A stretch of DNA of 64,000 nt from Bryum argenteum (taxonomy: Eukaryota; Streptophyta; Bryopsida; Bryales; Bryaceae): positions 2,423,001 through 2,487,000 of the forward strand of contig CM073321.1 of assembly GCA_037043015.1 (NCBI GenBank), given 5' to 3'. Shown one piece after another: positions 21,583 through 34,531 of this stretch (the first letter of the stretch is position 1; each line of letters begins with the position of its first letter). The notes beneath the pieces were generated by a model that saw nothing but the letters and a program-made list of their open reading frames with translations, was not told the DNA's origin and did not search any database. A program made the translations under genes and the position numbers.

Positions 21583-24500
21583 GTGGTCCCAGTTGGTTCT
21601 ATTCGCATGGCGCAACCATTCAACCCGGGCGCCCCGGTACCCCCGGTTACTCCTGACCCGGCGGATGCAATGATGGCCCCACGAGGGCTTCCAATAGTGA
21701 TGCCCGTGGGGTTAGCGCCACGGGGCATGCCCATGCACCTTCCGAAGTTCTCCAGGATGGCTCACGAAGACCCCTCCAATCATATTGAGAGGTATATTGA
21801 AACCCTCGTGACCAATGTCATTCCCGAAGAAGACTATTGGTTGGTTTGGTTTTCCACTACCTTAGAGGAGGCGGCATATGAGTGATACCGCTCACACGCC
21901 CCCGGAACGTTTGTGGATTGGCCGACCATACAAACGGCTTTTTTAAGGCAATTTAGGCCCGAAACCGGGCAACAAAATGCCTTGGTGGCTCTCACGGAGA
22001 TAAGACAAGGGCCCACCGAGGGAATTACGGAGTATACACGCCGGTTTAATACGGTGGTAACAAGGTTCGTGGGCAACCACTTGACCGATGACACCATCCG
22101 GTATTACTTCATCCAAAGATTCAACAAACAATCCACAATCCGGGATGTGTTGAACTCCATGCCTGTGAGCCTAAATCCCGGTGACCCGGTTTTTAAGCCA
22201 CAAGTTTGGCCGTGGGGGTGGGTGCAAGTAAAACGACCTTCCAAGCAATGGACACCAAACTTCATACATACATGCAATTTCTAGTTTGGATTCACAAGGA
22301 GACACAACCATTCACTCAAGTCTCCATTTAATGCAAAGCAAGTAGCTCCAGCAGTGAATTGAGTCCGCCAAGCATCCCTAGGAGGTTCAAATAACCCTCA
22401 TTTGACCACCCAGGGCCTAGGTCTCAATTATGGGCACAAAACGACCAAAAGGAACACTTAAGGCCTCTAAAGCACATATGGACTAAGAGGTCCAGCACAC
22501 AATTTAGGGCTGAAAAGGGGTTGCAAATCACATCAAAGCACCTTCTACCTCAAGCCTAAGCACCCAATCAACATATGAGTGCTAACAATCAACTAAACAT
22601 GCAATTCTCCACCACTACACAATTTTAGGGTTAATTGGAGAATTTTGGGCAGCGCTTCCGCGCGGTTCCCTCACACGAATTCAAATCGTGACACAAGACA
22701 ATCAAACCAGCATACACAAGCAAGAAAACACACATTCATACATGAAACTATAACACAACATCACCAAATCAAGCTGCAACCCAAACATGTTTTTGGGCAA
22801 CAAATTGCCATTTTCCAAAGCATTCATGCATCTAACCTCACTAAGGTCGTTGCACACACAATCTAGCTACTCAAGAGTGTCACAATCACATCAAAAGAGG
22901 ATGAAATGGGGCTTCCCTCAATCTGCCGCCACCAGTAAGGTCCCTTCGGTAGAACGACGATTTCTCCCTCGTCCTTGCTCCAATGGGGGCGAGTTTGGTC
23001 CCGTTAGAAAGAAAACTCGACAATGCTCCTAGATCTCTAAGGCACGCCCCCCAATTCCTTGCCAATCGTGAGATCTCGTCCTTCAAAGCCGACCCTTCAA
23101 CTCTGCCGTCACCAGTAAGGGTACTTTGGTAGAATTGCGATTTCTTCCTCGTCCTTGCTCCAATGAGGGCAAGCTTGGTCTCGTTGGAAAGAAAACTCGA
23201 CAACGCTCCTAGATCTCTAGCGCACGCCTCTCAATTCTTCGTCAATCGTGAGATCTCGTCCTTCAAAGTCGGCAGCCACTCTCAAATTGAAAACTCCAAC
23301 CCTTCTATCTTCTCCTCCAATCTACCCACACTCACACCCACATGCAACGAATCCACACATCCTACTTGCAAGTTTTTTTGTGTTAGACCACTCAACTCTA
23401 TTTTGCATAGCTACAACCTAAGAAAACTTTCACACACACACACCCTCTTCCCCCACACATGGGAGAGAGAGAGACACACACACTCTCTCCAACCCTAGTC
23501 CAACGGTAGGGAGAAAACCAACTCCACTACATCCATCCAACATTTCATCCACCGGTCTTCTAACCCCTTTTCCACTTACTAACTTTTTAGAACTAAAACC
23601 ATTGAGGATTTTGATTCTAACAAGTCCGGATTAGCGAGATAGGACTCCAAGACTTTCTACTATATGCCGAGGTTTGAAACTAAAAGGGTAAAACATAAGA
23701 ATAAGCATTATATAACGCGCGTAAATAATCAAAACCTTGCGGGAAGGGTTTTCCCGCCGAGGTGAACCATCTCAAGGGTTCACAATGCCCCGAACGGTGG
23801 GTGATGCCCAAACCGCTGCCCGCCGAGTTGAGAGTATAAAGAAGGAGAATAACCGAATGTGGGCCTGATCGGTGGCCCCGGTTCCTTCATTTATCCCCAC
23901 TCACTACAAACCCCCTCATAAGGAGGGTCAAACCCCGGGGGAGCCATCTAGGCCTATGGCACCATATACCTCCGGTTATGTTCAACCCAACCCCCTTGAT
24001 TCTAGGCCACCGGCTCCTCAACTTCAATGGCACCCTCAACCGGAACCTCCTAAGGTGGACCGGTTGGCGGAATTAGAGGAACGGTTTAAAAAGGCCAATG
24101 ATGATCTTAAGGTGGATATGATCAACACCATCAAATCTCAAGGGGACCAATTGACCATGGCCATTAATGCTAAAAGCATGAATGCACCACGACCTGTAAG
24201 TGAGACCGGGGTACACCCGTTTAACCTTTGGTGCACAAATTGCCGGCAATTTGGTCATACTCCCCGATTTTGCCCAAGTCCACCTAATCCAAGCCCGTAT
24301 GTCCCACCACATAGCCGGCCTACACCGCCCAAACCAACCGGGGGTAATCCACCATTACCAAAGGGGACGCCGTGCCCTACATGTGGGCGATTTCACCCCA
24401 TTGGTCCGGGAAAGTGTTGGGTGGAGACCGGCGTGGTGTGTGACAATTGTGGGGACAACCACCCCACCGAGCGGTTTCCGCCAAAAAGGCAAAGCCGAAA

Positions 24501-25090
24501 CCGTTTCGGGGGCTTCAAGCTCCTCAACCCCCACCCAAGGCTTCTTCTATGATAAGCCGGCACAAGGGTACCTTTTACATACATACCCGACTCCATGGTA
24601 TCCAATGGCTCCTACTAGTTATGTTCCACCACCGTCGGACCAAAGCCAAGGTACGGGACCAAGTAATCCCCCGGTCCAATATTACATGGGGATGCAACCG
24701 GTCCCCCCTAGTGCTCAACCGCCGGCGGTATACGCCAACCCAATGGTCTCCCAAGACGTCCGGAATAGCGTTGTACCTCCCGATGGTCCTTCGACCACGG
24801 GGGTCATCCCAAACGCGGCCCACCCCCCTATACATCAAAATATGCATTTAATCATACATGAGGAGGTGGACACCGTGGTTGCTATGGTAGTGGGGGAACC
24901 GGTTGAACACCATGTGGCGGTCATGACACGGCAACAACGGGCCAATAATCCACCTCTTGATACAATATCCCGAGAGGGTAGTGACTCGGAAGAGGAACCG
25001 GATATCCCGGCCGTGAAGGAGTTTTTGAGGAGCCAATTGCATGAGTTTTCCCGGACCCACCCTTGGACCAACCCTCAATGGAGGGTATCC
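21583..25090 (+). pseudogene. gag of the Athila/Tat-like element (interrupted by a solo LTR)
   Basis: The capsid-like part has LPKFSRMAHEDPSNHIERYI and FRPETGQQNALVALTEIRQG. After the inserted LTR it goes on with a Pro-rich stretch and a CCHC knuckle (WCTNCRQFGHTPRFCPS, near 24230). A second Cys cluster follows (CPTCGRFHP...VCDNCGDNHP). It is a fossil with a few breaks besides the insertion. Confidence 0.85.
22164..23784 (-). mobile_element. Solo LTR, reversed, inside gag
   Basis: It is bounded by TGTGAGCC and GGTTCACA and flanked by a perfect ATGCC duplication (22159-22163 and 23785-23789). It is the reverse complement of an LTR related to 17403-19146: the gggcagcgcttccgcgc string and the ccttccaagcaatggac string recur in reverse. 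It is diverged in its middle. No internal region is attached. Confidence 0.88.
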
Positions 25091-25512
25091 AATTAGAACC
25101 TCTTGATGATGAGGTAGAGGACCTCTATCGGTTTGTAGACACGGCGGAGTCCGGACACCGGGATCCCCTAGGGCCAGCGGCTCAGGGTACCCGGGTGTTC
25201 AACCCGGCGGCGGATTATGACCTTTGGACGGATCTTTGTACCATTAGGGCTAATATATCCATAGCCCAACTTATCCGGGTAGCCCCCTCATTGAGGAAAG
25301 AGTTCAAAGAAGGGGCGACAATGCCCCGGAGACCTCGGAAGGTGGTAATGGCCGCTAAAATGTACACTAGCCCGTTGGTAGATGACGGTGCCTTCGAGAT
25401 TGATGTCTCTATTTTGGATAGAATCATCCCGGGCGCCGTTGTTGACAACGGTAGTGGCATCAACGTCATGTCCTCCATCACGATGGCTAAGCTAGGCTTA
25501 GATATTACCGGC
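25091..25512 (+). pseudogene. Protease, first part (Athila/Tat-like element)
   Basis: PGAVVDNGSGINVMSSITMA (near 25430) is the retropepsin-like active region in the D-N-G-S form. The sequence is interrupted at 25512 by the 3.4-kb insert and resumes at 28946. Confidence 0.75.
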
Positions 25513-26499
25513 TATCGGATGCCATGTAATCACTTTATCTTCCCTTACACGTTTATTGGTGTAAAACCCGTGTTCAGGTGACTCGTGTATCGTTCCAGGA
25601 TTCTCGGTGACCAAGACAAGTAGTGCTAAAACAACCGAACCCACAAACGTTTCTAGTCCCAATCGATGTTTTAGCCTTGCAGGTAAGGGTATCCCTTTGC
25701 AAGAGGGGATGCACAAAGACTCTTTCCCTTATGTTTCTTGTGAAACTTCCACACTTAGACTCTACTCACACACACACACTAAAGCACACATTACGTCCTC
25801 ACAACTAATCCGTCCTATCCGTCCGAACTAGCAGTCACGCAGGCCGTCCCGGGTACCCTATCGCCCTTACTACAATGACAGGACTCCAAGAGCTCCGAAT
25901 CCGGCTAGAAGACGTCTACACGTATTCTGGTCACATACTGTGCTTGATCCGTCCTCTGAGACTACAGAGGAACCCAAGTTCAAGGCGGTGGAGGTCGGAT
26001 TGGAATCCGTCCTCACACACTATACTCCCAGACCCTCCTAGACCGTAAGTATTTACCACAGCAGTTTCCCTCTCGCAGACACCTAGACCAGTTGAAGACA
26101 CAAGGCACTCAAGAATACGCCCAACCCGACTTCAACTCCACAAAAACGATCTAACAAAGAACTGGATTCCTAACTCCCAACTCACAACACACAAGGTAGA
26201 TCCGGCTTTCCAAGCACTCAACTGAAAAGGAGACAGGGAAATGATCACACCGAATATGCGCATAAGAAGGTTCGATTAACACTCTAGCAAGGAATGTTTA
26301 GGTGGCCAAAACTCCCACCTATAAGTACTTCTAAGTCAACGACTTAGATACCTAATCGGATTATGGCGCCGCCTACCAGGCCTACTCCTCAAAAAGCGGC
26401 ACGCATTCCCAAAAAGAAAACACTATATTGGCCTAGGACGGATTCCAATCCGACCTCCTAACCCTGGCCGCCGTCCTCACGACCGCCTCTCTAAGACGT

Positions 26500-27590
26500 C
26501 CTACCTCTTCCTTCGCGAACTAACACCGTGCTTCGGCCGCTTCAGTGGCGTCGCTGCGATACGTCCTGCCTTCACTCTCTTGCCCGTATCCGTTATCACG
26601 TACTCGTCCTCGCTGGAGTTGGTCTCATCCCCGCTCTTCAACTCTTCCTCTTCGGAGTGCTCGAGGCCGATGTCGTGAAGCTTCTGGGCCCCGGGAGACT
26701 TCTCGTATTCCTCGGCCGTGAGCTTCCTCTTCGCGGTGCGAGTGTTCTTGGCCGGAGAGTCTGCTGGGGCGGGTGCGTCCGTCTCCGTCTTCACCTTCGC
26801 CTTGCCCTTCGTCGTGTCGGTCGGACCGAGGGCCCAAAGATCCGTCCGTCCTCGTTGGATCCGGCCGCGGGGTCTTGGCCGGAGTAGAAGTGAAGGCCGG
26901 CATGACTACCTCCTTCATCTGCTCCCGGACGGCGTCGAGCAGCACCTTGACCTCGGCGTTGCTCTTCTCAACCTTCGTGGCGTACGTCTTCGCCGCCAAG
27001 AGGAACTTCTTGAAGGTCTCCGCCTTGAATACTTCCGACTCCAGGATTCCGGCCTCGAACAGGTTCGCCTTCTGCAGTACATCGGCCGGAACCTCGCAGA
27101 TTTCGACGAGCTTTACGACCTGCTCGTTTGCCGTGATTACGGCCTGCCTTCCGACCAGGAGTTCCTCCTCCCTTCTTCTGACCGTCTCGCGAAGACGTCT
27201 ATTCTCCAGGATCAGCTTGGTCACTTGCTTCTCCATCTGTCGAAACTGCTCCGCGTCCGGCTTGGATTCCCACATCTTTTTGACCTCTAGCAACGTCTTC
27301 ACTCCAAATTCTTGGCATAGTTTTGCCAGCAGTCCTTGGTAAAAGAAATACTGGCACCTGGCTTCCATGAAGTGGTGCCATGCTCGCCTCATGGGATCCG
27401 GGTGATTGGCGGACAGACTGAGAGGTGGGGGAAGTCGGGGGTCGTTTGGATTCATGGGGTTCTCCCAATCGGCCGTAACTTCCCCTTCATCCACCGGCCT
27501 CGAAGGCTGTCCTCCCTCAGTCTGCGTTCCGGCCTCGGTCGGGTTCGTGGGAGGGGACGGGGACGGAAGGATGATTACCTCTGGACCCAT
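26500..27590 (-). pseudogene. Coiled-coil ORF in the nested LTR-like unit
   Basis: It starts MGPEVIILPSPSPPTNPTEA. A Pro-rich N-terminus is followed by long heptad-rich helices (for example MEKQVTKLILENRRLRETVR) around residues 125-235 and a charged, low-complexity tail. This is the same order, domain then coiled coil, as in the 3' ORF region of the element at 7789-17240. Retroelement origin is likely; function unknown. Confidence 0.55.
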
Positions 27591-27620
27591 CCGCGGTGGG
27601 GTTGCCTCCGGAGCTGGCTC

Positions 27621-28430
27621 TTATGGCGCGTCCGGTGGGACGTCCTCGTCGTCTGATCCGACCTCGTCCTCGTCCGAGTACACGGCCTTGCTATCCGCGC
27701 TCTCCTCCGACTCGAACACGCCGTTGTTTTGCGACGACAGCGCGATCTCATAGTTCGACTCCTCCTCCTCCGTCAGCACCTCCTCCTTCTTGTACAGGTG
27801 GTAAAGAAAAGGAGTAATAGGGCTAGGACGGGTTTTACCTACATTTGCCGCAAGCCGGGCGACCAAGTCGCGGATGATCATCCCCCAGTCTACCTCCCGT
27901 TCGCCGCGCAAGGACCCCAAGACGGTGTTGGCCAGCCGTACGGTGATGCGGTGCGGCTTCTCTCCGTGGATGATCGGCGCCAAGAATTTGATGATGGCGC
28001 GCTCCCTCAGATTCTTGCAATCTTCTATCGAGTAGCCGTTGTTCTTGTGCGGATCCCCGTGGAACGCCTTCTTCGCCCACTTGTGTTTCCGGCCGCACAA
28101 CCCTACTCCGTTGTTTACGGTCAGGCCGTAAACAGCTCTCCAATGGTCGGCCGTCCAGGAAGCCGGCTTCCCTCTAACCGTCCCCTCGAACTGGTTTGGC
28201 GCGCCGACCTTGATCTCGCGCACCATCTCCGCGTCGCGCAAACCCCAGGGCGTATCCAGCAGGCCGGCTAAGCCCATCCTCTCGAGGTCTTCCGTCAAGG
28301 ATTTCTTCTCGTCCTCCTCGATCGGGATACACGGCGACACGAGTTTGATGGAGATCTTCAGCTCCTCCTGCTCCTGAGCGGAAGTGGACGCCGTTCCTGC
28401 CATCGGAAAGTAGTGGGACAAGAAATACAA
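27621..28430 (-). pseudogene. Plant-transposon-like domain ORF in the nested LTR-like unit
   Basis: An open frame of 269 codons begins MYFLSHYFPMAGTASTSAQE; a later Met (MAGTASTS) may be the real start. It has GTVRGKPASWTADHWRAVYG, VDWGMIIRDLVARLAANVG, PITPFLYHLYKKEE and an acidic tail. The VRG...GL and WGM...PxxTPFL pattern is that of the 'putative plant transposon protein' domain found in plant retroelements. It parallels the extra ORF at 8610-10811. It looks whole over its length. Confidence 0.65.
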
Positions 28431-28945
28431 GGTCGCCGGGCTGAGATCGGCCAGTGGGCCGGATCGGAGCTAAGGGACGGAAAGGAGAAGACGGAAGGCG
28501 AGGCGCAAAACGACAAGGAGCGCAGAAAGCGAGGAGGCAGGTGACGACAAGGGCGGACGGGTGGCCTTTTATCGAGGGGGCCGGAGTTAAGTCCGACCAT
28601 CATGACATGGTCCGCCGCCATCATTGTCCTCTCCGTACGGAGTCGCCTTCTAGATTTCTCGCCATTATTAATTTCTTCGCCACTCCGTCCTTCACCTACC
28701 ATCATGACTCCTAATCCGTCCTCTGACAGTACGTCCTAGCCGTACGGGGACAGAGTACGGATTGGCAAATCCGTCCTACTTAACACAAACTAGATTTTAA
28801 CTAATTCATTTATTTGTAAAAACATAATTGCCTTATAATATACGGCTTAGCAAATACATAGGTCGGATTCTAGACACTATACTTATTCTTAATGCGCATT
28901 AGAACTTAATGGCCGAAAATAAAAAAAACGGGGTCCGACACCGGC

Positions 28946-31258
28946 CCTTCCCCTTACATTGTCAAGGTGGCGGACCAACGTCCAATTACTCCACTTGGCA
29001 AAATCGCCAATTGCCACATGGAAGCGGGAGGGGAAGTCTACCCATTGACTTTCCATGTATTGAAGCTTGAGGCTAGTAAGGCCGCTTATCCCATCCTTTT
29101 AGGGAGAGATTGGTTGAGAAGGGCCAACGCCGACGAGCGTTGGTCCATCAATCAATCAATGTTGCAATTTGGTCCGCCGGAAAATCGATCAATGGTGACC
29201 ATCGGGTGTCGGGTACCCACCTCCTTAGGAACACTTGGAGAAGTGCCTAAGACAATGCCATCCACCGATGGTGAACACGTGGACCTTATACACCCCGCGT
29301 TGGTCCCGGGAATCAATCCCATCGATTTAGGCCCGATTAGAAACCTTGGGCCGAGACTTTATGATTCGGAGGATGACGGTGAATTCGCCACATGGCTTCG
29401 GGATCATCCCGAGGACCTTGACACCCCTAGGTTACAATCGGCGAATGTCATAACTACCATGAGAGTTTTGGAAGAACCGGTAGGCCTATACCCCGGGGTA
29501 ACAACCGTGGTTGACGAGGTTGACTATGAGGTGGTTTACAACCTCGAGATAGACGGAACCCAAAGCCTCGGTTTTGAAGGGCTAATGGAAGAGGACGAAA
29601 TACTCTTTCCTCCCCTTCATTTCCGCAAAACCTCCACTAACTTGGAGGTGGGTTCCGATTTACCTATTTACCCCGCGGTGCCAAGTGATTGGTATCATGG
29701 CCCCACCAACCCGGTCACGGTCCCAATCAACGATTGCGTAGATGTGGACGTGTCGCTAAAGGGCGAAGAGCCCCGCCCCATCAAAATGGGGGCTCAATTA
29801 TCCCCGGAAGAAATTGAGAGGTTCAAAGGTCTTGTCCTCGAATTCCGGGATATTTTTGCATGGTTTTATAAAGACCTCAAGGGCATTCCACCGGAGATTG
29901 CCCAACACACGATCCCCCTACTTCCGGGGTCCATACCGGTCCGGCAAAAGGAACGCCGAATGAACCCCCGCCTCCAGCTCGTCGTCAAAGCCGAGTTGGA
30001 AAAGCTCTTAGAGGCGGGTTTCATTAAACCGGTGGAAATCACGGATTGGATGTCCCCTATGGTGCTTGTGAAGAAGAAAAATGGGAAGTTAAGGGTGTGC
30101 ATCGACTACCGTTGTTTAAACAAAGCCACCCAGAAGGATCACTTCCCCCTTCTATTTGTGAATCAAATCTTGGATGAGGTGGCGGGACATGAGCTCTACA
30201 CCTTCCTAGATGGATACTCGGGATATAACCAAGTATCCATCCATCCCGATGATTATCACAAAACCGCTTTCACAACACCTAAAGGAACGTTCATCTATGT
30301 GGTCATGCCCTTCGGGTTGTGCAACGCACCTTCGGCGTTCCAACGAGTCATGACTTCCATATTTTTTGATCTCCTCCATAAGTCTATGTCGGTTTTCATT
30401 GACGATTTTAGCACCCAAACAAGTGCATTAGAACATTACGCAATGTTGCGTGAGTGTTTTGTGCGGTGCCGTCGAAACCGCCTCTCCTTAAATCCCACCA
30501 AGGTGTACCTAGGGGTACAAAAAGGGGTATTGTTGGGCTACGTGGTTTCCAAGGCCGGCAAGGAACCGGACCCCGAAAAGGTTGAAGTGATTCTCAACCT
30601 TGAACCCCCAACTTCGGTCAAAGGCGTACAACGTGCTCTTGGCCATTTTGGGTGGTATCGGGAGATCATGGCCGATTATGCCACGGCCGCGATACCCTTG
30701 ACCAACCTCACAAGGAAGGAGGTCAAATTTGAGTGGACCCGTGAGTGTCAAGAGGGTTTTGATGCCCTCAAGACCAAGTTGACCTCCTATCCATGCCTTG
30801 TACCCCCCAATTGGGACATCCCTTTTCATGTGTATTGCGATGCATCGGCGGTAGCCGTGGGTTCTACATTGTGTCAACCACATGGACCTAACGGCAAGGA
30901 CCGACCCGTGGCATTTGCTAGCCGCCAATTAACCGCCGCGGAAAGGAAGTATTCCACCACGGAAAGGGAATGTTTGGCCATGGTGTTTAGTGCCAAGAAA
31001 TTTAGGCATTACTTACTCATGAATCCCGTGGTGTTTTTTGTCGACCATTTAGCGTTACGCTACATGGTTAACAAACCCGACCTTAGCGGTCGGGTGGCCC
31101 GATGGGTTTTGCTCCTAGAGGAGCTAGATTATACCGTGGAGTACAAACCCGGCCGCTTGCATCTTCAAGCGGACCACCTCTCATGGTTGTCTGAAGCAAT
31201 GGGCATGGTTGACATTGAGATGAGCTTCACGATGCCAACCTTTTCTCCATCACCGTGA
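28946..31258 (+). pseudogene. Protease end, reverse transcriptase and RNase H (Athila/Tat-like element)
   Basis: Protease resumes with PITPLGKIANCHMEAGGEVY. RT has RVCIDYRCLNKATQKDHFPL, MPFGLCNAPSAFQRVM and SVFIDDFS (the F-I-D-D form of the YxDD box). RNase H has PFHVYCDASAVAVGS, ERECLAMVFSAKKFRHYLL and PGRLHLQADHLSW. The stretch is open over 760 codons and looks nearly whole. Confidence 0.92.
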
Positions 31259-32514
31259 CCCCCACGTGGGACACCTATATTGCGGAGTTTTTGAGTACGC
31301 AAAAACTTCCCGATCACCTAGATGCCAATGAGCGGCGCAAAATCCGTGTCAATAGCCGCCACTATGCTATTATAGCAAACCGGTTGTACCGGCGGGGCAT
31401 TGACGGGGTCCTACGCCGGTGTGTTAGTGAGCCCGAGGCATCACGCATAATTGTAGCATGCCACGATGACATTTGCGGCGGGCATTTTTCGGGCCGTCTC
31501 ACGGCCCAAAAAATCCTTAGAGCCGGGTACTTTTGGCCCACCATGTTCGCCGACGCCCACCGGCATGCCACCAAGTGTGACGCATGCCAACGGTTTGCTC
31601 GGAATGACCTCCACATGGCGTTCCCTTTAATACCCTCGCTACCCTTGCTTCCGTTTGAGAAGTGGGGAATAGACTATGTAGGCCCGGTGCACCCCACTTC
31701 ATCACGCCAAATGGCGTACATCATTCTCGCGGTCGATTATTTGACCAAATGGGTAGAGGCCAAGGCGGTCAAAGTAGCAAATAAGAAAACCACGGCACTC
31801 TTTTTGTTTGAGAATGTTTTTTCTCGTTCCGGGGTCCCACGGGTTTTGGTTAGCGACCGGGGCACCCATTTCCTCAATGACCTCATTGAGGAACTTACCA
31901 CGACTTACGGGATTGATCACTGTAAAACCACCCCTTACCATCCTCAAACCAACGGCTTAGCCGAACGATGTAATCAAACCATCGTGAGGATTTTGAGGAA
32001 GACTATCGATGACAACAAACGGGATTGGGATACCAAACTCAATGCCGCTTTGTGGGCATATAGGACCACGTTCAAGATCACCACAAAGCAAACCCCGTTT
32101 GCCCTAGTTTATGGGATAGAGGCGGTTTTACCCATCGAAATTGAGATCCCCTCCTTGCGCATAGCAATCGAGGCTAGACTCCCCATTTCGGACTCTATCC
32201 ACGATCGAGTCCTCATGCTTGAAGGGTTGAGTGAGACCCGGCGCCTTAGTGCTCAACACATTGAGACAATGGCCCGGCGCCGCAAGTTGGCTTTTGACAA
32301 GCTTCATAAGAAGCAGGTTTTAGCTCCAGGAGACTTAGTCATGCTCCAAGATGCCACAAGGATGGAATTTCCGGGCAAATTCAATGCTATATGGCTAGGC
32401 CCATTTGAAGTATGGGATGTCCGTCCAAACAACACCGTTCAACTCGCGACATTAGATGGCGCACCTTTCCCCGCTCGCACAAATGCCGAGCGGTGTAAGT
32501 TGTACCACATGTGA
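31255..32514 (+). pseudogene. Integrase of the Athila/Tat-like element
   Basis: The H2C2 zinc finger (HDDICGGHFSGRLTAQKIL to CDACQRF) is followed by the core with WGIDYVGPV, VSDRGTHF and GLAERCNQT carrying D, D and E, and by a C-terminal GPF module (IWLGPFEVWDVRPNNTVQL). No chromodomain follows. It is open over 419 codons and looks whole. About 95 bases separate it from the 3' LTR. Confidence 0.92.
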
Positions 32515-32608
32515 CCGTGCGAGCCCAATGGGAGCATTTCCCTACGAGCTTCGAGACCCCGCGTCCGTTGCATTTTTGGGCAAAAATGCCCCACAGATGG
32601 CCGACACC

Positions 32609-34531
32609 TGTGCACCGCCGAAACGGTTCACGCTTGTTTGAAACACTATATATAAGCATTAGACCAATATTTTTATGTTCAAAACACCCAATGGAGACAT
32701 TTAGGCTAATTCCTTCGGGTTCCGGAATTTCTATGATAATTGGAGGGGTCTTGCTTAAATGGCCCGGTGGTTGTTTGTTCTATCCTAAATTAGTAATATT
32801 AACTTGCGTCTAACTTTCAAGTCATGTTTTTGGGTTATGTTTTATTACTTTATCATTATTCATAAATGCTCAAGATTCCTCCTAGTTAATAAACTAGGGA
32901 CATAGTAAACCCTGCGGATGAAATACTGGATGAACAAGTTTCATCCGGCTGAACCGGATGAAATTCTACCACATCCAAGTGCACAACTAGGGAGAGGAAG
33001 GAGAGTTAGGGCTGAGAGTTTTTTTTTGGAGAAGTTGGTGTGTGGAGAGGTGTGTGTGTATGGAAGGTTTTTTGGGAGATCTAAGATCTAGATCTTGTTT
33101 TTGAGGGCCGTTTTTGAATCTTCTTGCTTGTGGTTTTTGTAGCAATCGGTTTTAGATCTAGTTTGATGTGCATGTTTTGTTGGAAAGGGGTTGTTGGTGA
33201 AGGAGAACCGTAGGGGTTTGGAAAGAGGATTGTGTGTGTGTTCTTGGGTAGGTAGAAGGGTCAAGGCGAAGGCGTGATGGCCGTTGGAGCGAAGGAGGGT
33301 CGGCTGTAGCAACAGATTCAAAGGCCGACTTTGAAGGGCGACAACTTGAGATCTACGAAGATTGGAGGGACAAGCTTCGGTGATTCGGAAGCGTCTCCAA
33401 GCCCTCTTTTCAGCAATACTAGGCTCGCCCTCAGCGGATCGAGGACAGGGGCGTGGTGGCAGTTGGAGCGAAGGAGGGTCGGCTGTAGCAGCAGATTCAA
33501 AGGCCGACTTTGAAGGGCAACAACTCAAGATCTACGAAGATTGGAGGGACGAACTTTGGTGATTCGGAAGCGTCTCTAAGTCCTCTTTCTAGCAATACTA
33601 GGCTCGCCCTCAGCGGATCAAGGACAGAGGCGTGGTGGCAGTTGGAGCGAAGGAGGGTCGGCTGTAGCAGCAGATTCAAAGGCCGACTTTGAAGGGCGAC
33701 AACTCAAGATTTACGAAGATTGGAGGGACGAGCTTTGGTGATTCGGAAGCGTCTCTAAGTCCTCTTTCTAGCAATACTAGGCTCGCCCTCAGCGGATCAA
33801 GGACAGAGGCGTGGTGGCAGTTGGAGCGAAGGAGGGTCGGCTGTAGCAGCAGATTCAAAGGCCGACTTTGAAGGGCGACAACTCAAGATCTACGAAGATT
33901 GGAGAGACAAGCCTTGGTGATTTGGAAGCGTCTCCAAACCCTCTTTCCAGCAATACTAGGCTCGTCCTGAGCGGATCAAGGATGGAGGCGTGGTGGCAGC
34001 TGGAGTGAAAGAGGGTCCAGCAGTGGTCGGAGACAACGTGAAGGGAGCCCATCCCTTCTCAATTCCTTGATATTTGTGTTTTTTGCAATTGGTTTGGTTG
34101 TGTGGTCAGACATAGTAGAGATTGTGAACTTTATCCTAAAAAATGGCAATTTCATTGCCCAAAAATTGGTTGTGATGATTTAAATTGTGTTGCATGCTCT
34201 TGTCTTTGGTGTTGGCCTTGGATTGGAATGGTTGTGCTTCGCTTGCCTTGCTGATTTAGATGATTGAATGCTAGAGTAGACTAAGAGTAAGGGTAGTGCG
34301 GAAGCGCTGCCCAAATTCTATGCTGAATTTACAAATTTAGGTTAAAATTTAGGGAATTTGGGACCAAGCGCGGAAGCGCTGCCCAATTTAATTTCGAACT
34401 TCAAAGTTTAGGTTGAGAAGATTTGCTAAGATTGCTAGGTTGTCCATTGCTTGGAAGGTCAAATTGTTTGCATTCCTCCCCCACGGCCCGACTTGTGAGT
34501 TAAAACCGGAAGACCGGGATTTAACCTCACA
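32609..34531 (+). repeat. 3' LTR of the Athila/Tat-like element
   Basis: It is 1923 bp long, exactly 179 bp longer than the 5' LTR because it has four copies rather than three of the internal unit (about 33265-33990). The ends are TGTG...TCACA. Confidence 0.9.

Larger units (their letters stand above)
25513..28940 (-). mobile_element. 3.4-kb ORF-carrying LTR-like unit nested in protease
   Basis: Ends TATCGGA...TCCGACA are a one-base departure from a TGTCGGA...TCCGACA inverted pair. The flanks CCGGC (25508-25512 and 28941-28945) are a perfect 5-bp duplication. I see no pair of direct repeats inside and no RT or integrase. It carries ORFs on the minus strand. It is either a solo LTR that contains genes or a non-autonomous LTR element whose LTRs I cannot see. 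Repeated CCGTCCT-type strings lie at both sides of the ORFs. Confidence 0.72.
17403..34531 (+). mobile_element. Ty3/gypsy element (Athila/Tat-like), nested, with two passengers
   Basis: LTRs at 17403-19146 and 32609-34531 begin TGTGA and end TCACA. The flanks TTCAC and TTTAC are a 5-bp duplication with one change. LTR identity is roughly 98-98.5% by eye, apart from one extra 179-bp unit in the right LTR. This makes the element older than the one at 7789-17240 but still young. The plus strand carries a primer site, a long leader, gag with a zinc knuckle, protease, RT, RNase H and integrase, and no chromodomain. A reversed solo LTR and a 3.4-kb unit are inserted in it. Apart from those and a few breaks, pol looks largely whole. 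Confidence 0.92.
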
